From Babylonia areolata (taxonomy: Eukaryota > Mollusca > Gastropoda > Neogastropoda > Buccinidae): a DNA stretch of 64,000 bases. The translations under genes and the position numbers were made by a program. The stretch covers positions 14,991,401 to 15,055,400 of the forward strand of contig NC_134878.1 in the NCBI RefSeq assembly GCF_041734735.1. The letters are read 5' to 3'. Below are positions 1-10,244 of the stretch, piece after piece; within the stretch, counting starts at the first letter, position 1; each line of letters opens with the position of its first letter. Under the pieces are notes generated by a model that saw only the letters and a list, made by a program, of their open reading frames with translations, had not been told where the DNA came from and did no database searches.

Positions 1-292
1 ATCCATGCCTCCACAACTGCCTCTACCCCTGCTTCCACTTCTGCCTCTACCCCTGCCTCTACCCCTTCCTCTACTCCTGCCTCCACTTCTGCCTCTACCC
101 ATGCCTCCACTACTGCCTCTACCCCTGCTTCCACTTCTGCCTCTACCCCTGCCTCTACTTCTGCCTCTACCCCTGCCTCCACTTCTGCCTCTAGCCCTGC
201 CTCCACTTCTGCCTCCAATTCTGCCTCTTCCCCTGCCTCTTCCCCTGCCTCTACCCCTTCCTCTACCCCTGCCTCCACTTCTGCCTCCACAA
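1..292 (+). repeat. Minisatellite, 12/24-bp units
   Basis: Variants of CCTCTACCCCTG and CCTCCACTTCTG alternate about 24 times. The Pro/Leu open frame over it is an artefact of the period being a multiple of three. Confidence 0.9.
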
Positions 293-360
293 AACCTATC
301 GAGCTCATCCACAGTCCACTCAAGATATATATATATATATATATATAATTCATATCAACT

Positions 361-453
361 TCTGGCGCTGTAGTGTAGCGACGCGCTCTCCCTGGGGAGA
401 GCATCCCGAATTTCACTCAGAGAAAAATCTGTTGTGACAAAAAGAGAAATACA
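361..453 (+). mobile_element. SINE-D 3' end
   Basis: TCTGGCGCTGTAGTGTAGCG, CTCTCCCTGGGGAGAGCATC, AATCTGTTGTGACAAAAAG, AAATACAA: the last ~95 nt of SINE-D. Confidence 0.75.
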
Positions 454-482
454 ACCCAACACGTTGATCAGGCCTTGAGAGC
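452..482 (+). mobile_element. SINE-B remnant
   Basis: ACCCAACACGTTGATCAGGCC and TTGAGAG match the end of SINE-B (ACCCAACGCGCTTAGTCAGG). Only the last ~30 nt. Confidence 0.4.
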
Positions 483-499
483 CAAGGACTCTGGATACG

Positions 500-870
500 T
501 TTAGTGCTGTATGTATGACAGTCAGTCCTGACGGCCGACTATGACCACTAGAACAGCAGACTGCCCTGACTATCTGGGCTAGAATTGGATTCTTGCGGAA
601 AGTGTCTTGCCTAAGGTATATCCCCCACCCCTATCCCCACCCTCCACACCCTCTCCACTCTCTCCGCGGCTAAGAGGGGTTTTAGGACAGTCGGGGTTGG
701 GATGCCGGTTCCCAAAAGCCAGCTAGTACCCAAGACTGTAGTGTAGCAATTTTGCCTCCTAGTTTGAGAGTCATGGTCATTCACAAAAGACTTAAAGCTG
801 TAAATGATTTCCCATTGCAATGGAGAAACTGTTGATGATCCAGCTTTTCACTTTGATGCTGCTGTACGGA
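500..870 (+). repeat. Interspersed repeat R, copy 1
   Basis: GACAGTCAGTCCTGACGGCC, CCTGACTATCTGGGCTAGAA, AGTGTCTTGCCTAAGG, GCTAAGAGGGGTTTTAGGAC, AATTTTGCCTCCTAGTTTGA and GAGTCATGGTCATTCACAAA match 13325-13810 in order. Class unknown; no terminal repeats seen. Confidence 0.75.
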
Positions 871-1620
871 CATTTATTTCGCCTGTGGTCGTTGTCCAGT
901 CGTCAGTGCTATCGCTATCGTGTGCAATCGAGCGTGTGTAATTGTGCTCATGCATGCATGCTTTCGAGCAAGTGCCTTCGTGTGAAAGTGTGTGTGTGTA
1001 TGTGCGTGTGTGCGTGCGTGCGTGTGTGTGTATGTGTGTGTGCGCGCGTGCCCGCATGCGCACATGTGAACGTGCGTCAAACCACCGCAACCTACATATA
1101 TAGCTCACGCAGAAATGATTGTCCTTTTATCTTCCCTATAGGTCAACTTCCAAGTTTGCGGCACAAGCCCCGGTGAGATATTTTGAGATTAAAAGGGTTT
1201 TGTCTTTAATCATTCGCAGTGTTATCGTAGGTTTTGACTTCTGAACCTTGGACAGACCTCAAATCAATTTATTTTCGCTGATATATACAAAACTCGTCGA
1301 CGCCCCCATTCTCACACGATAAAAACGAATTGTCTTCCAACTCCAGTCAAGGTCACGAAAAGCTAAAGCCTTGTACCTCGCGGGCGGGCCGCGGAACCTT
1401 CGCCTGCACTGATTAGCACCCTATTGTTCGCACACTCTCTTCTACAGACACAACGAGACGACTGAGAAAAGAGATCGGTGATTAGAAAGTTGACCCACTA
1501 ACTTTGCGATGGACGATTTATTGCGCACCTGAGATCACCATGGTGTTACCACATAAATAAATAAATAAATAAATAAAAATAAAGATTGCAGACAGAAAAC
1601 AGTCCAGTAAAAACGGATGG
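870..1620. other. No gene seen
   Basis: A GT-rich block (985-1060) and unassigned single-copy-looking sequence with TAAA tetranucleotides at 1553-1580. Nothing coding supported. Confidence 0.5.
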
Positions 1621-1623
1621 CAC

Positions 1624-1695
1624 TGCAATTTCTTCAAGGGGAGAGCAATTCAGAATTCGCCGAGAGAAATTAGTTGTGACCAAACAACATGACAA
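1624..1695 (+). mobile_element. SINE-D 3' end, decayed
   Basis: AAGGGGAGAGCAATTCAGAA and GAGAGAAATTAGTTGTGACC match the SINE-D tail; (AAC)n and (CA)n follow. Confidence 0.5.
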
Positions 1696-1714
1696 CAACA
1701 ACAACAACAACAAC

Positions 1715-1756
<42 letters not shown>

Positions 1757-1759
1757 TAA

Positions 1760-2758
1760 ATAAATAAATGAATAAAATAAGTGTGGGTGTTAATCCAATG
1801 CAATGCAATTCACCATGATAATGCAATGCAATGTGTTGAGTACAGTACAATATTCACAGCAAAAGGCACAGCAACAATAGACATCACGATACAATAGTAA
1901 CCAGTGACTTAGATCTTGCTGTGGCCGATGCGTGCATACTTAGGGACATAGACATAGACATACTTATCAAGGCCACTTCGTTGCTAACACGCCATGCAAT
2001 CTCTTCCTTCCCATTCTCAGTTACACTTTAAGCTCAGTTACCGCTTGTCACGAGGGACTATGTGATACGCCCACTTGATTTCGTCGCGTCGTCTTTTTGC
2101 CGAATAGTGAGGAAAACTCGCAGAGCCAAAAAAATCTATTTTTAGATCAGTGGGGTTTACCCCCAAGGAGGCGTGTTTAATCAAAGAGGAAGTCAGCTTT
2201 GGCTCTTTACACGTTTCTCTCGTCCGTCCGTCTGTCCGTTCGTCTGTCTGTCTGTCTGCGAATGTCAGCCCCTGTCTGCCTCTGTCCGTCTCTCTGTGCG
2301 GCCTTTCAGCCTCTGTCTATCTGTGTGTTTAATTGTCGGTTTGTCTCTCTCTCTTTGTGCCTTTCAGCCTCTTGTCTATCTGTGTGTGTTTCTCTCTCTC
2401 TTTCTCCCTCTCTCTCTCTCTCTCTGTGCCTACCGTGCCACATATGCACACGAACACACTGGCACACACACACACACACACACACACGACACACACACGA
2501 CACACCGCACACACACACCACACCACACCACACCACACTGCCCACACACCACACACCCACACACACACACACACACGAACACATTCTTAAAATATGCGTG
2601 CACGCGCACACACACCGATACACAGGCACAGAAGATGTAGTGGGGGCGGGGGGGGGGGCGGGTGGGACTCGGGACTATAGAGACAGACAAACAGCGACAG
2701 ACAGACAGACAGACAGACAGAGACAGGGACAAAGACAAAAAGAGAGTGACTGAGATAG

Positions 2759-2813
<55 letters not shown>

Positions 2814-2911
2814 GAGACAGAAACAGACTATAACAAAATAAAATCGAAACAAACTTACGTAAAATAGATTATAACTCAATCAATCAATCAATTATTCAAT
2901 AACTATAACTA

Positions 2912-2958
<47 letters not shown>

Positions 2959-3308
2959 AAAAACTCAGCAGTCAGCCTACCTTATTCCGAGTCCGTCGTT
3001 TCGCACACAAACTTTTCGCCCCGTTTCTGTTCTGCACCGTCCAGGCCTCTACAACGTATACATAGAACCTATATATATATAAACGGCAGTATGTATTCAG
3101 CGTTCATTCGAAACTGAAACACACCCCTTCAAAAAAAAAAAACAACACCCAAACTTTCTTTCTCAGCCAAAATGCTTCGAGTTAGAACGTCGAGCAAATC
3201 GTCAGTGATCACAAACTGTCTGTGTGTGTGAAACTGACAAGCTGCGTTGAAGTCGTCTTGGGCCGGATGCAGCAGGTCTAATTTAGAGTGTTCGCTTTTC
3301 GTCGTCGT

Positions 3309-3340
<32 letters not shown>

Positions 3341-3590
3341 CAGTGTCTGTTGTCTGACGGTCACACGCACCACACGTGACTTGCAACTGAGCAGATTGGG
3401 GCGTGGAAGGGGGAGGGGAGAGGGAAGGGTGGGTGGGTGCAGCAAGGTTTAGAGCTGTAACGATGCATGGTATTGATATGTAGAGGGTCTGGGGTTTAAT
3501 TGCTTATTTATTTGTTGGTTTTGTGTGTGTATGTGTATGTTTGTTTGTATGGAATTTGGTTCTAGCTGATCGAAGTGATGTGTGTTGTGG
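1760..3590. other. No gene seen; simple repeats
   Basis: CTGT, CT, CA and AT simple repeats (2216-2810, 2908-2952) between unassigned sequence. Cys/Val and Thr/His open frames here are read from dinucleotide runs. Confidence 0.6.
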
Positions 3591-3626
3591 TGTGATGTGT
3601 GTGTGTGTGTGTGCGCGTGTGTGTGT

Positions 3627-3671
<45 letters not shown>

Positions 3672-3737
3672 TCTGTGGTGTGGTGTGGTGTGTGTGTGTG
3701 TGTGTGTGTTGTGGTATGTGCGTGCGTGCGTGCGTGC

Positions 3738-3769
<32 letters not shown>

Positions 3770-4020
3770 TGTGCTGTGGTATGTGTGTGTGAGTGTCTTT
3801 TTAAACTGGACAATGAATTTATTATTGTTGTTGCTTTGAAATGAGTACGACGACAGCGTTTGCTTGGGTTTTTTTCTCTTGTTTTTGTTTTTGTTTTTGT
3901 TGTTGTTGTTTTCCTTTTCAACCACCGTGACGAGATTAGTTATTGCTGACCGGCGCGCGCGCGCTATTGTGTGTGTGTGTGTGTGTGTGTGTCCGTGCGT
4001 GCGTGCGTGTGTGTGTGTAT
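3590..4020. repeat. (GT)n-rich block upstream of the LINE
   Basis: GT runs at 3593-3710, 3725-3795 and 3967-4018 with TGCG and TGTGG variants, followed by (CT)n that abuts the LINE's 5' end. Other large CA/GT blocks: 1718-1754, 2461-2600, 2761-2809, 9728-9830, 10455-10760, 11189-11231, 11343-11412, 11721-11900, 14141-14275, 16112-16342, 35088-35300, 40460-40720, 41238-41400, 45296-45600, 48065-48145, 57226-57292, 58467-58545, 61560-61675. Confidence 0.9.
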
Positions 4021-4219
4021 TTTCAGAATACCCCTCCGTCTCTCTCTCTCTCTCTCGCTCTCACGCTGGTGGGGGCACGACGGGTAATGGCGGCCAGGCA
4101 GCAGCTCGTGGCAACCGGTGCAGAGCATTTTGCGCTGTGGAGAGTTGTGACAGTCTGCTCTTAAGCATAATTGTGTGTATCTGTTTCATTATAGGTCAGT
4201 AAAAAAGAATTCACTTAAG

Positions 4220-5962
4220 ATGGTGGACATAGTGACGTGGAGGGCCGCTATTGGCATTTTTTGTGGAAAGTCACAAGGTGGGTCAAATGTGTACCGGCAT
4301 AAACAAGTGCAAGAGGTGAGCGATGGCAGAGGCACAAGACCGCATATCTCGTCTACCGATATTGTTGTCGCTTTTGTGTGGTGTTGCATCGTCATGGCAT
4401 TGATTAACTCTGCATGTTGCAATGTGTGCGAAATGTTGTTTCTGGACTGTACATGGCCAGTCGATGAAGTCAATGTTAAAATACCAGGGTCATACACAGA
4501 AGATGTGTTGTGTGTCAGTGGCAGTGTCAATTGTCAGTTGGCAATGCACGTGACAGGGATTGTCTTTGCCTTTTGCGTGGAGCATGCAGTGTTGTCGTTG
4601 CGCAGGCTGCTTCTTAGCGGCGATGTTGAAACAAACCCTGGCCCCAACACGAACGGACAGTCCAACTCAGCTAAATGTGACACTGTGACAGGCACATTGA
4701 CAGGTCAAGATGACGTGGTTAATAAACTGATGCAAGCCATGCAACAGCAGTTTGCAGAACAAACGAGACTGATACGACATGACCTCGGTGAAATAAAAGA
4801 CGAACTGGGTCAAGTAAAGCAACAGTGTGAAGAAATAAACAAAAGATGTGACCGACTTGAAACCGACCACAGGCACATGACAGAGACAGTGACCAACATG
4901 ACAGCAGACATTCAACAGCTGTTCGAGGACTCGAATTATGGAAAAGAGGAATTTCAACAACTTTCTGGTACAGTTGACGAAATGAGAAAAGAAATTGACC
5001 AATTGAAATTTGACACTGACAGATTGGAGGACTTTTCACGTAGAGATAACCTGCGGTTTTTTGGGATTCCTCAACAAGAGCCCAGGGAATCTTTTGACAC
5101 ATGTGCAAAGATGGTAGTGGACATTCTCAACAGCATTGACGAAGACAAAAACTGGACTGTTGACGACATTATACGAGCACACCGGACGGGACATGCACAA
5201 CAAGGACAAAGCAAACCCATGATTGTCAAGTTTACTAAGTGGAAAGATAAAATGACATTGCTTACCAACAGAGACACAAGACAAAGACTGCAGGAAAGAG
5301 GGGTGAAGATTGCCAATGATTTGACAAGAGCACAGGCCCAGATTGTTGCCAGTGCCAGAAGAGAGGGAAAACGGGCTTATTTTCAGAGGGGGCAGTTGGT
5401 AATCGGCCCCAGGCTCCCAGATCCCCGAACCTTTGCACAAGTTGTAGGGGGAGGAAGTGATCGCAGTGCAGGTGTCACTGACACAGCACACATTGATCGC
5501 TCCTCAGTTTTGAGAGAAGATGGTGTGTCTGGCTCAATCACCCAACAGAACAAGTCCCCTTGTCTTGACAATACACAGAGAATGACTGTGACAGACAACA
5601 CTCAGAACAAAATGAATGACGTGGACAGAGAGCCCTCTCCCCCTTCCCCACCCCCTGACACGCCTGGCACTCAGGGTCACAGTCAGGGCAGCAGTGCAGG
5701 TGGACGCGGGGGCTTCCCCCGTTACGGCGGTGTGCACGAACGACGCGGGGCAACGAGAGGCAGCGGGGATTCCCCGGGTCATGACGCGGCGGGTCATCCT
5801 TCCAGTGACGCACGTGCAGCACGTGGCAGGGAGACGGGGATGCACGCCTACCTTGGTAACCAGTCAAGGAGAGCTTCGACAGGTCCTGTTCGTGGCGGAG
5901 GGAGAGGGGGTGGCAGTGTCAGCGACAGGCACCTTCGCTCAAGCGGCTTTAAAAAGCCATAG
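4220..5962 (+). CDS. LINE ORF1: hydrophobic leader, 2A-like peptide, coiled coil, RRM-like core, RG-rich tail
   Basis: 580 residues from ATG 4220 (context AAGATGG; an earlier in-frame GTG is less likely). Hydrophobic stretches at about residues 48-76 and 107-130 are followed by LLLSGDVETNPGP, with the 2A break expected between Gly141 and Pro142 (4640-4645). Such 2A sequences are known in ORF1 of some animal CR1-type LINEs and trypanosome elements, where the ribosome skips one peptide bond. Next come a coiled coil (about 160-270), an RRM-like part starting at RRDNLRFFGIP (about 275) and a C-terminal RNA-binding part (TRQRLQERGVKIANDLT), as in L1-type ORF1 proteins. The last ~140 residues are Gly/Arg/Pro-rich. 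Likely role: RNA chaperone; the leader may send part of the product to membranes. Ends with TAG. Confidence 0.9.
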   Translation: MVDIVTWRAAIGIFCGKSQGGSNVYRHKQVQEVSDGRGTRPHISSTDIVVAFVWCCIVMALINSACCNVCEMLFLDCTWPVDEVNVKIPGSYTEDVLCVSGSVNCQLAMHVTGIVFAFCVEHAVLSLRRLLLSGDVETNPGPNTNGQSNSAKCDTVTGTLTGQDDVVNKLMQAMQQQFAEQTRLIRHDLGEIKDELGQVKQQCEEINKRCDRLETDHRHMTETVTNMTADIQQLFEDSNYGKEEFQQLSGTVDEMRKEIDQLKFDTDRLEDFSRRDNLRFFGIPQQEPRESFDTCAKMVVDILNSIDEDKNWTVDDIIRAHRTGHAQQGQSKPMIVKFTKWKDKMTLLTNRDTRQRLQERGVKIANDLTRAQAQIVASARREGKRAYFQRGQLVIGPRLPDPRTFAQVVGGGSDRSAGVTDTAHIDRSSVLREDGVSGSITQQNKSPCLDNTQRMTVTDNTQNKMNDVDREPSPPSPPPDTPGTQGHSQGSSAGGRGGFPRYGGVHERRGATRGSGDSPGHDAAGHPSSDARAARGRETGMHAYLGNQSRRASTGPVRGGGRGGGSVSDRHLRSSGFKKP

Positions 5963-8900
5963 GACAGGCCCGGCCATCCAATTCAATGGACATTTTTAAA
6001 TTATAATGTGGAAAATTTGTGCGGAAAATTAAAGGATCTTTCTTTCGTGAATTATGTAAATAAATTTGACTTTGTTTGTTTAACTGAAACTTTTCTTGAT
6101 TCATCGTTTGAGTATAGTAGAGTTTTCACAGATTATATAAAGTTTCATGCACCGGCTAAGAAGATATCTTTGCATGGTAGAAATTCAGGAGGTGTGCTGT
6201 TGTTAGTAAGAAAGAGTATCGAAAATAGTGTTAAAGAAATAAAGTTGTGTTGTAATAATGCTGTTGCTATAAGGATAGACAAAAAGGTGTTTGACTTGGA
6301 TAAAGATGTTGTGTTAGTGGCCTGTTATGTTGTCCCAGAAGGAGGACCTATGTACAGAGATCAGGTCATCAAAAATGGTATTTTGATTTTGGAAGAAGCC
6401 TTATTGCAAAAATTTGAAAAAGATGAAGTGTACATTATGATAACAGGAGATTTCAATGCTAGAACAGGAAACCAGCAAGCTGAAACTGAAGTGATGACTA
6501 ATTGCTTTGGTGATATAGAATATGATAACATTTATGGAGAAAATTGTTCACGTTGTTCTAAAGATAATACTACTAATAATTTTGGTAAATCATTATTGGA
6601 GTTATGTTTTTTGTTGGATATGACTATTTTAAATGGCTTTTGTTGTGGCGATAAAGAAGGTGAATATACTTTTGTATCAACAAACGGATGTAGCGTAATT
6701 GACTATTTTTTGGTTTCTTATGATTTACAATTGAACTTTGATTTGTGTGTCGGTGATTGTGTTGATTCGTGGCATTTACCAGTTGAGGTTACATGGAACA
6801 AAAACTACAATTATTCAGGGAATAGAAACCTTAGACAGCAAGGTGAAGAAAAAATTATGTGGTCAGACGAAAATGCTTCTATATACAAAAATGAGCTGGA
6901 GAGTCTGGAATTTCAAGGTAGTTTACAGAAAGCCTTGGAGTTATTAGATGTGAATGTGAATGAAAGTTTAGACTTGTTTGTTAGTGCTTTATATGGAGCT
7001 GCTGCGTGTATGGTGAGAAGAGTAGGAAAAGGAAGAAAGAAGTGTAACGACTGGTTTGATGATGAGTGTGAACTAAAGAAACACGAAGTTAAAAAGTTAC
7101 TTAAGAGGTTCCAGAGATGTAAAACAGAAAAAGATAAACAAGAAAAAAGAGAAGCGTATGCTTTGTCTCGGAAAGAATATGTTAAATTAAGAAAAAGAAA
7201 GGAACAAGAGTCTGTAGAAGCCAGATTAAGAAAACTTAGAGAATCGGTTTGTGATTCTAAGACATTCTGGGCAATATTAAGATCAGTGAATAGAAAAGAT
7301 TTTGTATATAATGAAATATCCATAGAGCAATGGCACGATCATTTTTTTGGTGTTTTCAATGAATCAGTACATAATGCAGAACAAGAAGAACACATGCAGT
7401 TAGAGGACGAGGATAATTATGAACCATTGTTTAATGATCCAATATCTAGTGAAGAGGTTATTGCCGGCATTAGACATTTGAAAACAGGAAAGAGTGCAGG
7501 GCCAGATAAAATTGTTGCAGAGATGTTAAAGAATGCAAATACAGACATTATAAGCTTTCTTGTTCAAGTATTCAACCAACTATTTGAAAGTGGTACTTTT
7601 CCTTCAGAATGGTCAAAATCAATACTTATCCCAATTCACAAAAAGGGAGATGTCAACAATCCCGACAATTATCGGGGAGTAGCGCTTACCAGTATTCTAA
7701 GTAAAGTGTACACTTACATATTGAACAAGAGACTAACCAAATGGTCTGAAAAAGAAGAAAAAATAATGGAACAGCAAGCAGGATTTAGAAGTAACTACAG
7801 TACAACAGATCACATATTTACATTGTACACACTTGTCCAAAAATACTTACTCAATAACACAAAACTTTATGTTGCTTTCATTGATTTCAGGAAGGCCTTC
7901 GATTCCGTGAATCGTAATGTATTATGGCATGTTCTGCGTGAAAGTGGTGTGAATGGCAAATTATACAATGCTCTTAGAGGTGTTTATAAGTCAGTGCTTT
8001 CATGCGTACGTGAGAAAGGTATATATTCAGAATATTTTGATTGCCCAAATGGGGTAAAGCAAGGTTGTCTTTTGAGCCCACAAATGTTCTCCTTTTTTAT
8101 TAACGAATTAGCAACAGAATTGTCGAGAAAAGGAAGACATGGAATTCAATTAATTCCGGGAGCAATCGAGATATTTTTACTGTTATTTGCAGATGACGTT
8201 GTTCTTTTGTCTGGAACTGTTAGGGGTTTACAGAACCAATTAAATGCATTGAAAGAAGAAGCAGACTATTTGGGTTTAACAGTGAACATGGATAAAACTA
8301 ACATTATTGTATTTAGAATGGGTGGACATCTGTCAGTGCACGAAAAATGGCTTTATGGAAATGAGGATGTTAAAGTTATAAATTCATATAAATATTTGGG
8401 AATGATATTCTCAACAAAATTAAGCTTAAATTATGCTTGGGAAGAATCTTGCAGGAAAGCAAAGAAAGGTGTTATTGAAATATTGAATTCATTAAAAAAG
8501 CTTAAGTCTATTGATTACTGTTTGTTTTGGAAAATGTTCGATACACAGATTGAACCTATACTTACATATGCAGCCGAAGTTTGGGGACTAAAGGTAAATT
8601 CACAGATGGAAAAAGTACATACTTATGCAATTAAACGTTTTTTAAATGTGCCAATTCATTCATCCAACACAATGTTATATGGGGAAACGGGCAGATATCC
8701 TTTGTATATAAGAACATTTGTAAAATGCATTAAGTATTGGTTGAAATTATTGAAACTTCCACAATCACGTTTACCCAGACAGGCTTACGAGATGATGTTG
8801 TTACAAATGGAATTAGGAAAGGAAAACTGGACTTATAGTGTAAAAAAGGTTTTGTCTGAACACGGTTTTGGAATTGTGTGGATGTATCAGGAAGTGGGAA

Positions 8901-9388
8901 ATGAACAGCAGTTTATATCAGAATTTAGAGATAGATTGATTTGTTCTTTTAAGCAAAATTGGCATTCAGATATGGAAAGCAAAGAGAAATATAGTTGGTT
9001 TTTCTCATTCAAAAGTATATTTCATACTGAAAAATATCTAACAGTCATCACAGATAAGTGGCACAGGTTAAATTATGCAAGATTTCGGCTACGGACATTT
9101 GGTTTCAATGCAAATAAATTGTGGTTTCAACCTGCAGCATCCACAGAATTGCCATGTCCTTTGTGTGCATCTAGTGTAGATGACGAAAAACATTTTTTGT
9201 TTCATTGTAAATTATACGATAAAGTAAGAGAAAAATGTACATTTTTTTCATCTCATCTAGCTAAAAGACATGATGTTTTTTCTGTTTTATCGTCTGATGA
9301 TGAATATATCATACAGTCAGTAGCTAAATTTATCTCAGAAGCACAAAAAATAAGGCATAATCACTATGATCAGAACACACCAGAGTAA
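5963..9388 (+). CDS. LINE ORF2: APE endonuclease, reverse transcriptase, C-terminal zinc motif
   Basis: 1141 codons after the ORF1 TAG, in the same frame. The start is undefined: the first residues are DRPGHPIQWTFLNYNVEN, and FLNYNVENL is already the endonuclease's first strand, but there is no in-frame ATG there. Endonuclease motifs: NYNVENL, LTETFL, ACYVVP, TGDFNARTG and, at 6769-6780, SWHLPV where SDH is usual. Reverse transcriptase: AGPDKI, NYRGVALTS, AFIDFRKAFDSV, NGVKQGCLLSP and the catalytic FADDVVLLSG (8186 on). Near the end, CPLC..........HFLFHC (from 9155) is the zinc-like motif seen in many CR1/L2-type ORF2 proteins. AT-rich coding, unlike ORF1. No breaks seen. Confidence 0.93.
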   Translation, partial: DRPGHPIQWTFLNYNVENLCGKLKDLSFVNYVNKFDFVCLTETFLDSSFEYSRVFTDYIKFHAPAKKISLHGRNSGGVLLLVRKSIENSVKEIKLCCNNAVAIRIDKKVFDLDKDVVLVACYVVPEGGPMYRDQVIKNGILILEEALLQKFEKDEVYIMITGDFNARTGNQQAETEVMTNCFGDIEYDNIYGENCSRCSKDNTTNNFGKSLLELCFLLDMTILNGFCCGDKEGEYTFVSTNGCSVIDYFLVSYDLQLNFDLCVGDCVDSWHLPVEVTWNKNYNYSGNRNLRQQGEEKIMWSDENASIYKNELESLEFQGSLQKALELLDVNVNESLDLFVSALYGAAACMVRRVGKGRKKCNDWFDDECELKKHEVKKLLKRFQRCKTEKDKQEKREAYALSRKEYVKLRKRKEQESVEARLRKLRESVCDSKTFWAILRSVNRKDFVYNEISIEQWHDHFFGVFNESVHNAEQEEHMQLEDEDNYEPLFNDPISSEEVIAGIRHLKTGKSAGPDKIVAEMLKNANTDIISFLVQVFNQLFESGTFPSEWSKSILIPIHKKGDVNNPDNYRGVALTSILSKVYTYILNKRLTKWSEKEEKIMEQQAGFRSNYSTTDHIFTLYTLVQKYLLNNTKLYVAFIDFRKAFDSVNRNVLWHVLRESGVNGKLYNALRGVYKSVLSCVREKGIYSEYFDCPNGVKQGCLLSPQMFSFFINELATELSRKGRHGIQLIPGAIEIFLLLFADDVVLLSGTVRGLQNQLNALKEEADYLGLTVNMDKTNIIVFRMGGHLSVHEKWLYGNEDVKVINSYKYLGMIFSTKLSLNYAWEESCRKAKKGVIEILNSLKKLKSIDYCLFWKMFDTQIEPILTYAAEVWGLKVNSQMEKVHTYAIKRFLNVPIHSSNTMLYGETGRYPLYIRTFVKCIKYWLKLLKLPQSRLPRQAYEMMLLQMELGKENWTYSVKKVLSEHGFGIVWMYQEVGNEQQFISEFRDRLICSFKQNWHSDMESKEKYSWFFSFKSIFHTEKYLTVITDKWHRLNYARFRLRTFGFNANKLWFQPAASTELPCPLCASSVDDEKHFLFHCKLYDKVREKCTFFSSHLAKRHDVFSVLSSDDEYIIQSVAKFISEAQKIRHNHYDQNTPE

Positions 9389-9676
9389 ATGAGGAGGATA
9401 TCCATATGTAAATTTTATTTTCTTATGTTAATTTGGTAAGGTAGATAATTGATATATTGAACTATTTCACTCCTAGAATGGGTGGTCGAGTTTGATTGAT
9501 TAGTTTCTTTGTGTGTGTGTGTGTGTGTGTTCCGCTTGCTTAATGTATCGTGAGAGAGTTATATTTAGAGATTTTGTTTGTTTGTTTGTTTGGTGATGAA
9601 ATGCTGTTAAGCAGAATGTTGCTTTGCATTTAAGAGGATTTAAGAATTAATCCCCGTCACCCCCTTGTCAATAGAC

Positions 9677-9690
9677 CATTACAGGTAATG
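9677..9690 (+). promoter_or_regulatory. 3' stem-loop of the LINE
   Basis: Perfect 6-bp stem CATTAC/GTAATG with loop AG, flanked by an outer TTGTCA/TGACAA pair. In CR1/L2-type elements a 3' hairpin is the likely recognition site for the element's own reverse transcriptase. Function inferred from family. Confidence 0.55.
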
Positions 9691-9735
9691 ACAATAAAAA
9701 TGTCAAAAGTGTCTCTCTCTCTCTCTCTCTCTCTC

Positions 9736-9815
<80 letters not shown>

Positions 9816-9865
9816 ACATACACCCATTCCAAACTGCTTTTCACCATATTCTAACAAAGAAGGGG

Positions 9866-9955
9866 GGGGGGGAAGACGAAGAAGAAGAAGATGATGATGA
9901 TGATGATGAAGATGAAGATGAAGCTGATAATGATGATGATGATGATGATGATAAA
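9866..9955. repeat. (GAA)n/(GAT)n tract
   Basis: G9, then AAG and ATG triplets for about 90 bp; the Ser/Asp-type frames over it are not genes. Confidence 0.9.
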
Positions 9956-10094
9956 GACACTGAAAAAGAAGACACATAGACAAAACTGACAGACACATCC
10001 CTCATCCTCCCAACCCCCCACGCCCACCCATCCCCCCATCCCACCCCTCCCAACCACCCCACCCCCACCCCCAAATCCCCTCTCCCTCCCTTTA

Positions 10095-10240
10095 TTAATC
10101 TGAATTAGAGAGAGAGAGATTTTAAGCACGTCACGCTGGGTTACGCTGCTGGTCAGGCAAAATCTGTTCAGCAGATGTGGTATAGCGTATATGGATTTGT
10201 CCGAACGCAGTGACGCCTCCTTGAGTAACTGAACTGAACT
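10095..10240 (-). mobile_element. SINE-B copy
   Basis: In reverse: GCTGGGTTACGCTGCTGGTC, GCAGATGTGGTATAGCG, GGATTTGTCCGAACGCAGTG, CTCCTTGAG and a short CTGAA run. Near full length. Confidence 0.8.
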
Positions 10241-10244
10241 GATT

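Larger units (their letters stand above)
4060..9710 (+). mobile_element. CR1/L2-like LINE with 2A motif, nearly full length
   Basis: A two-ORF non-LTR retrotransposon bounded on the left by a (CT)n tract and on the right by (CT)n(CA)n. About 160 bp of leader precede the ORF1 ATG at 4220. ORF1 ends in TAG at 5960-5962 and ORF2 runs on in the same frame to TAA at 9386-9388. The 3' UTR (9389 to about 9707) ends in a hairpin: CATTAC-AG-GTAATG at 9677-9690, inside TTGTCA (9665-9670) / TGACAA (9689-9694). 3' stem-loops are typical of CR1/L2-type elements. No target-site duplication can be called because both flanks are simple repeats. Both ORFs are open, so the copy is young or still intact. Base composition changes sharply at the ORF1/ORF2 junction. 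Confidence 0.92.
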
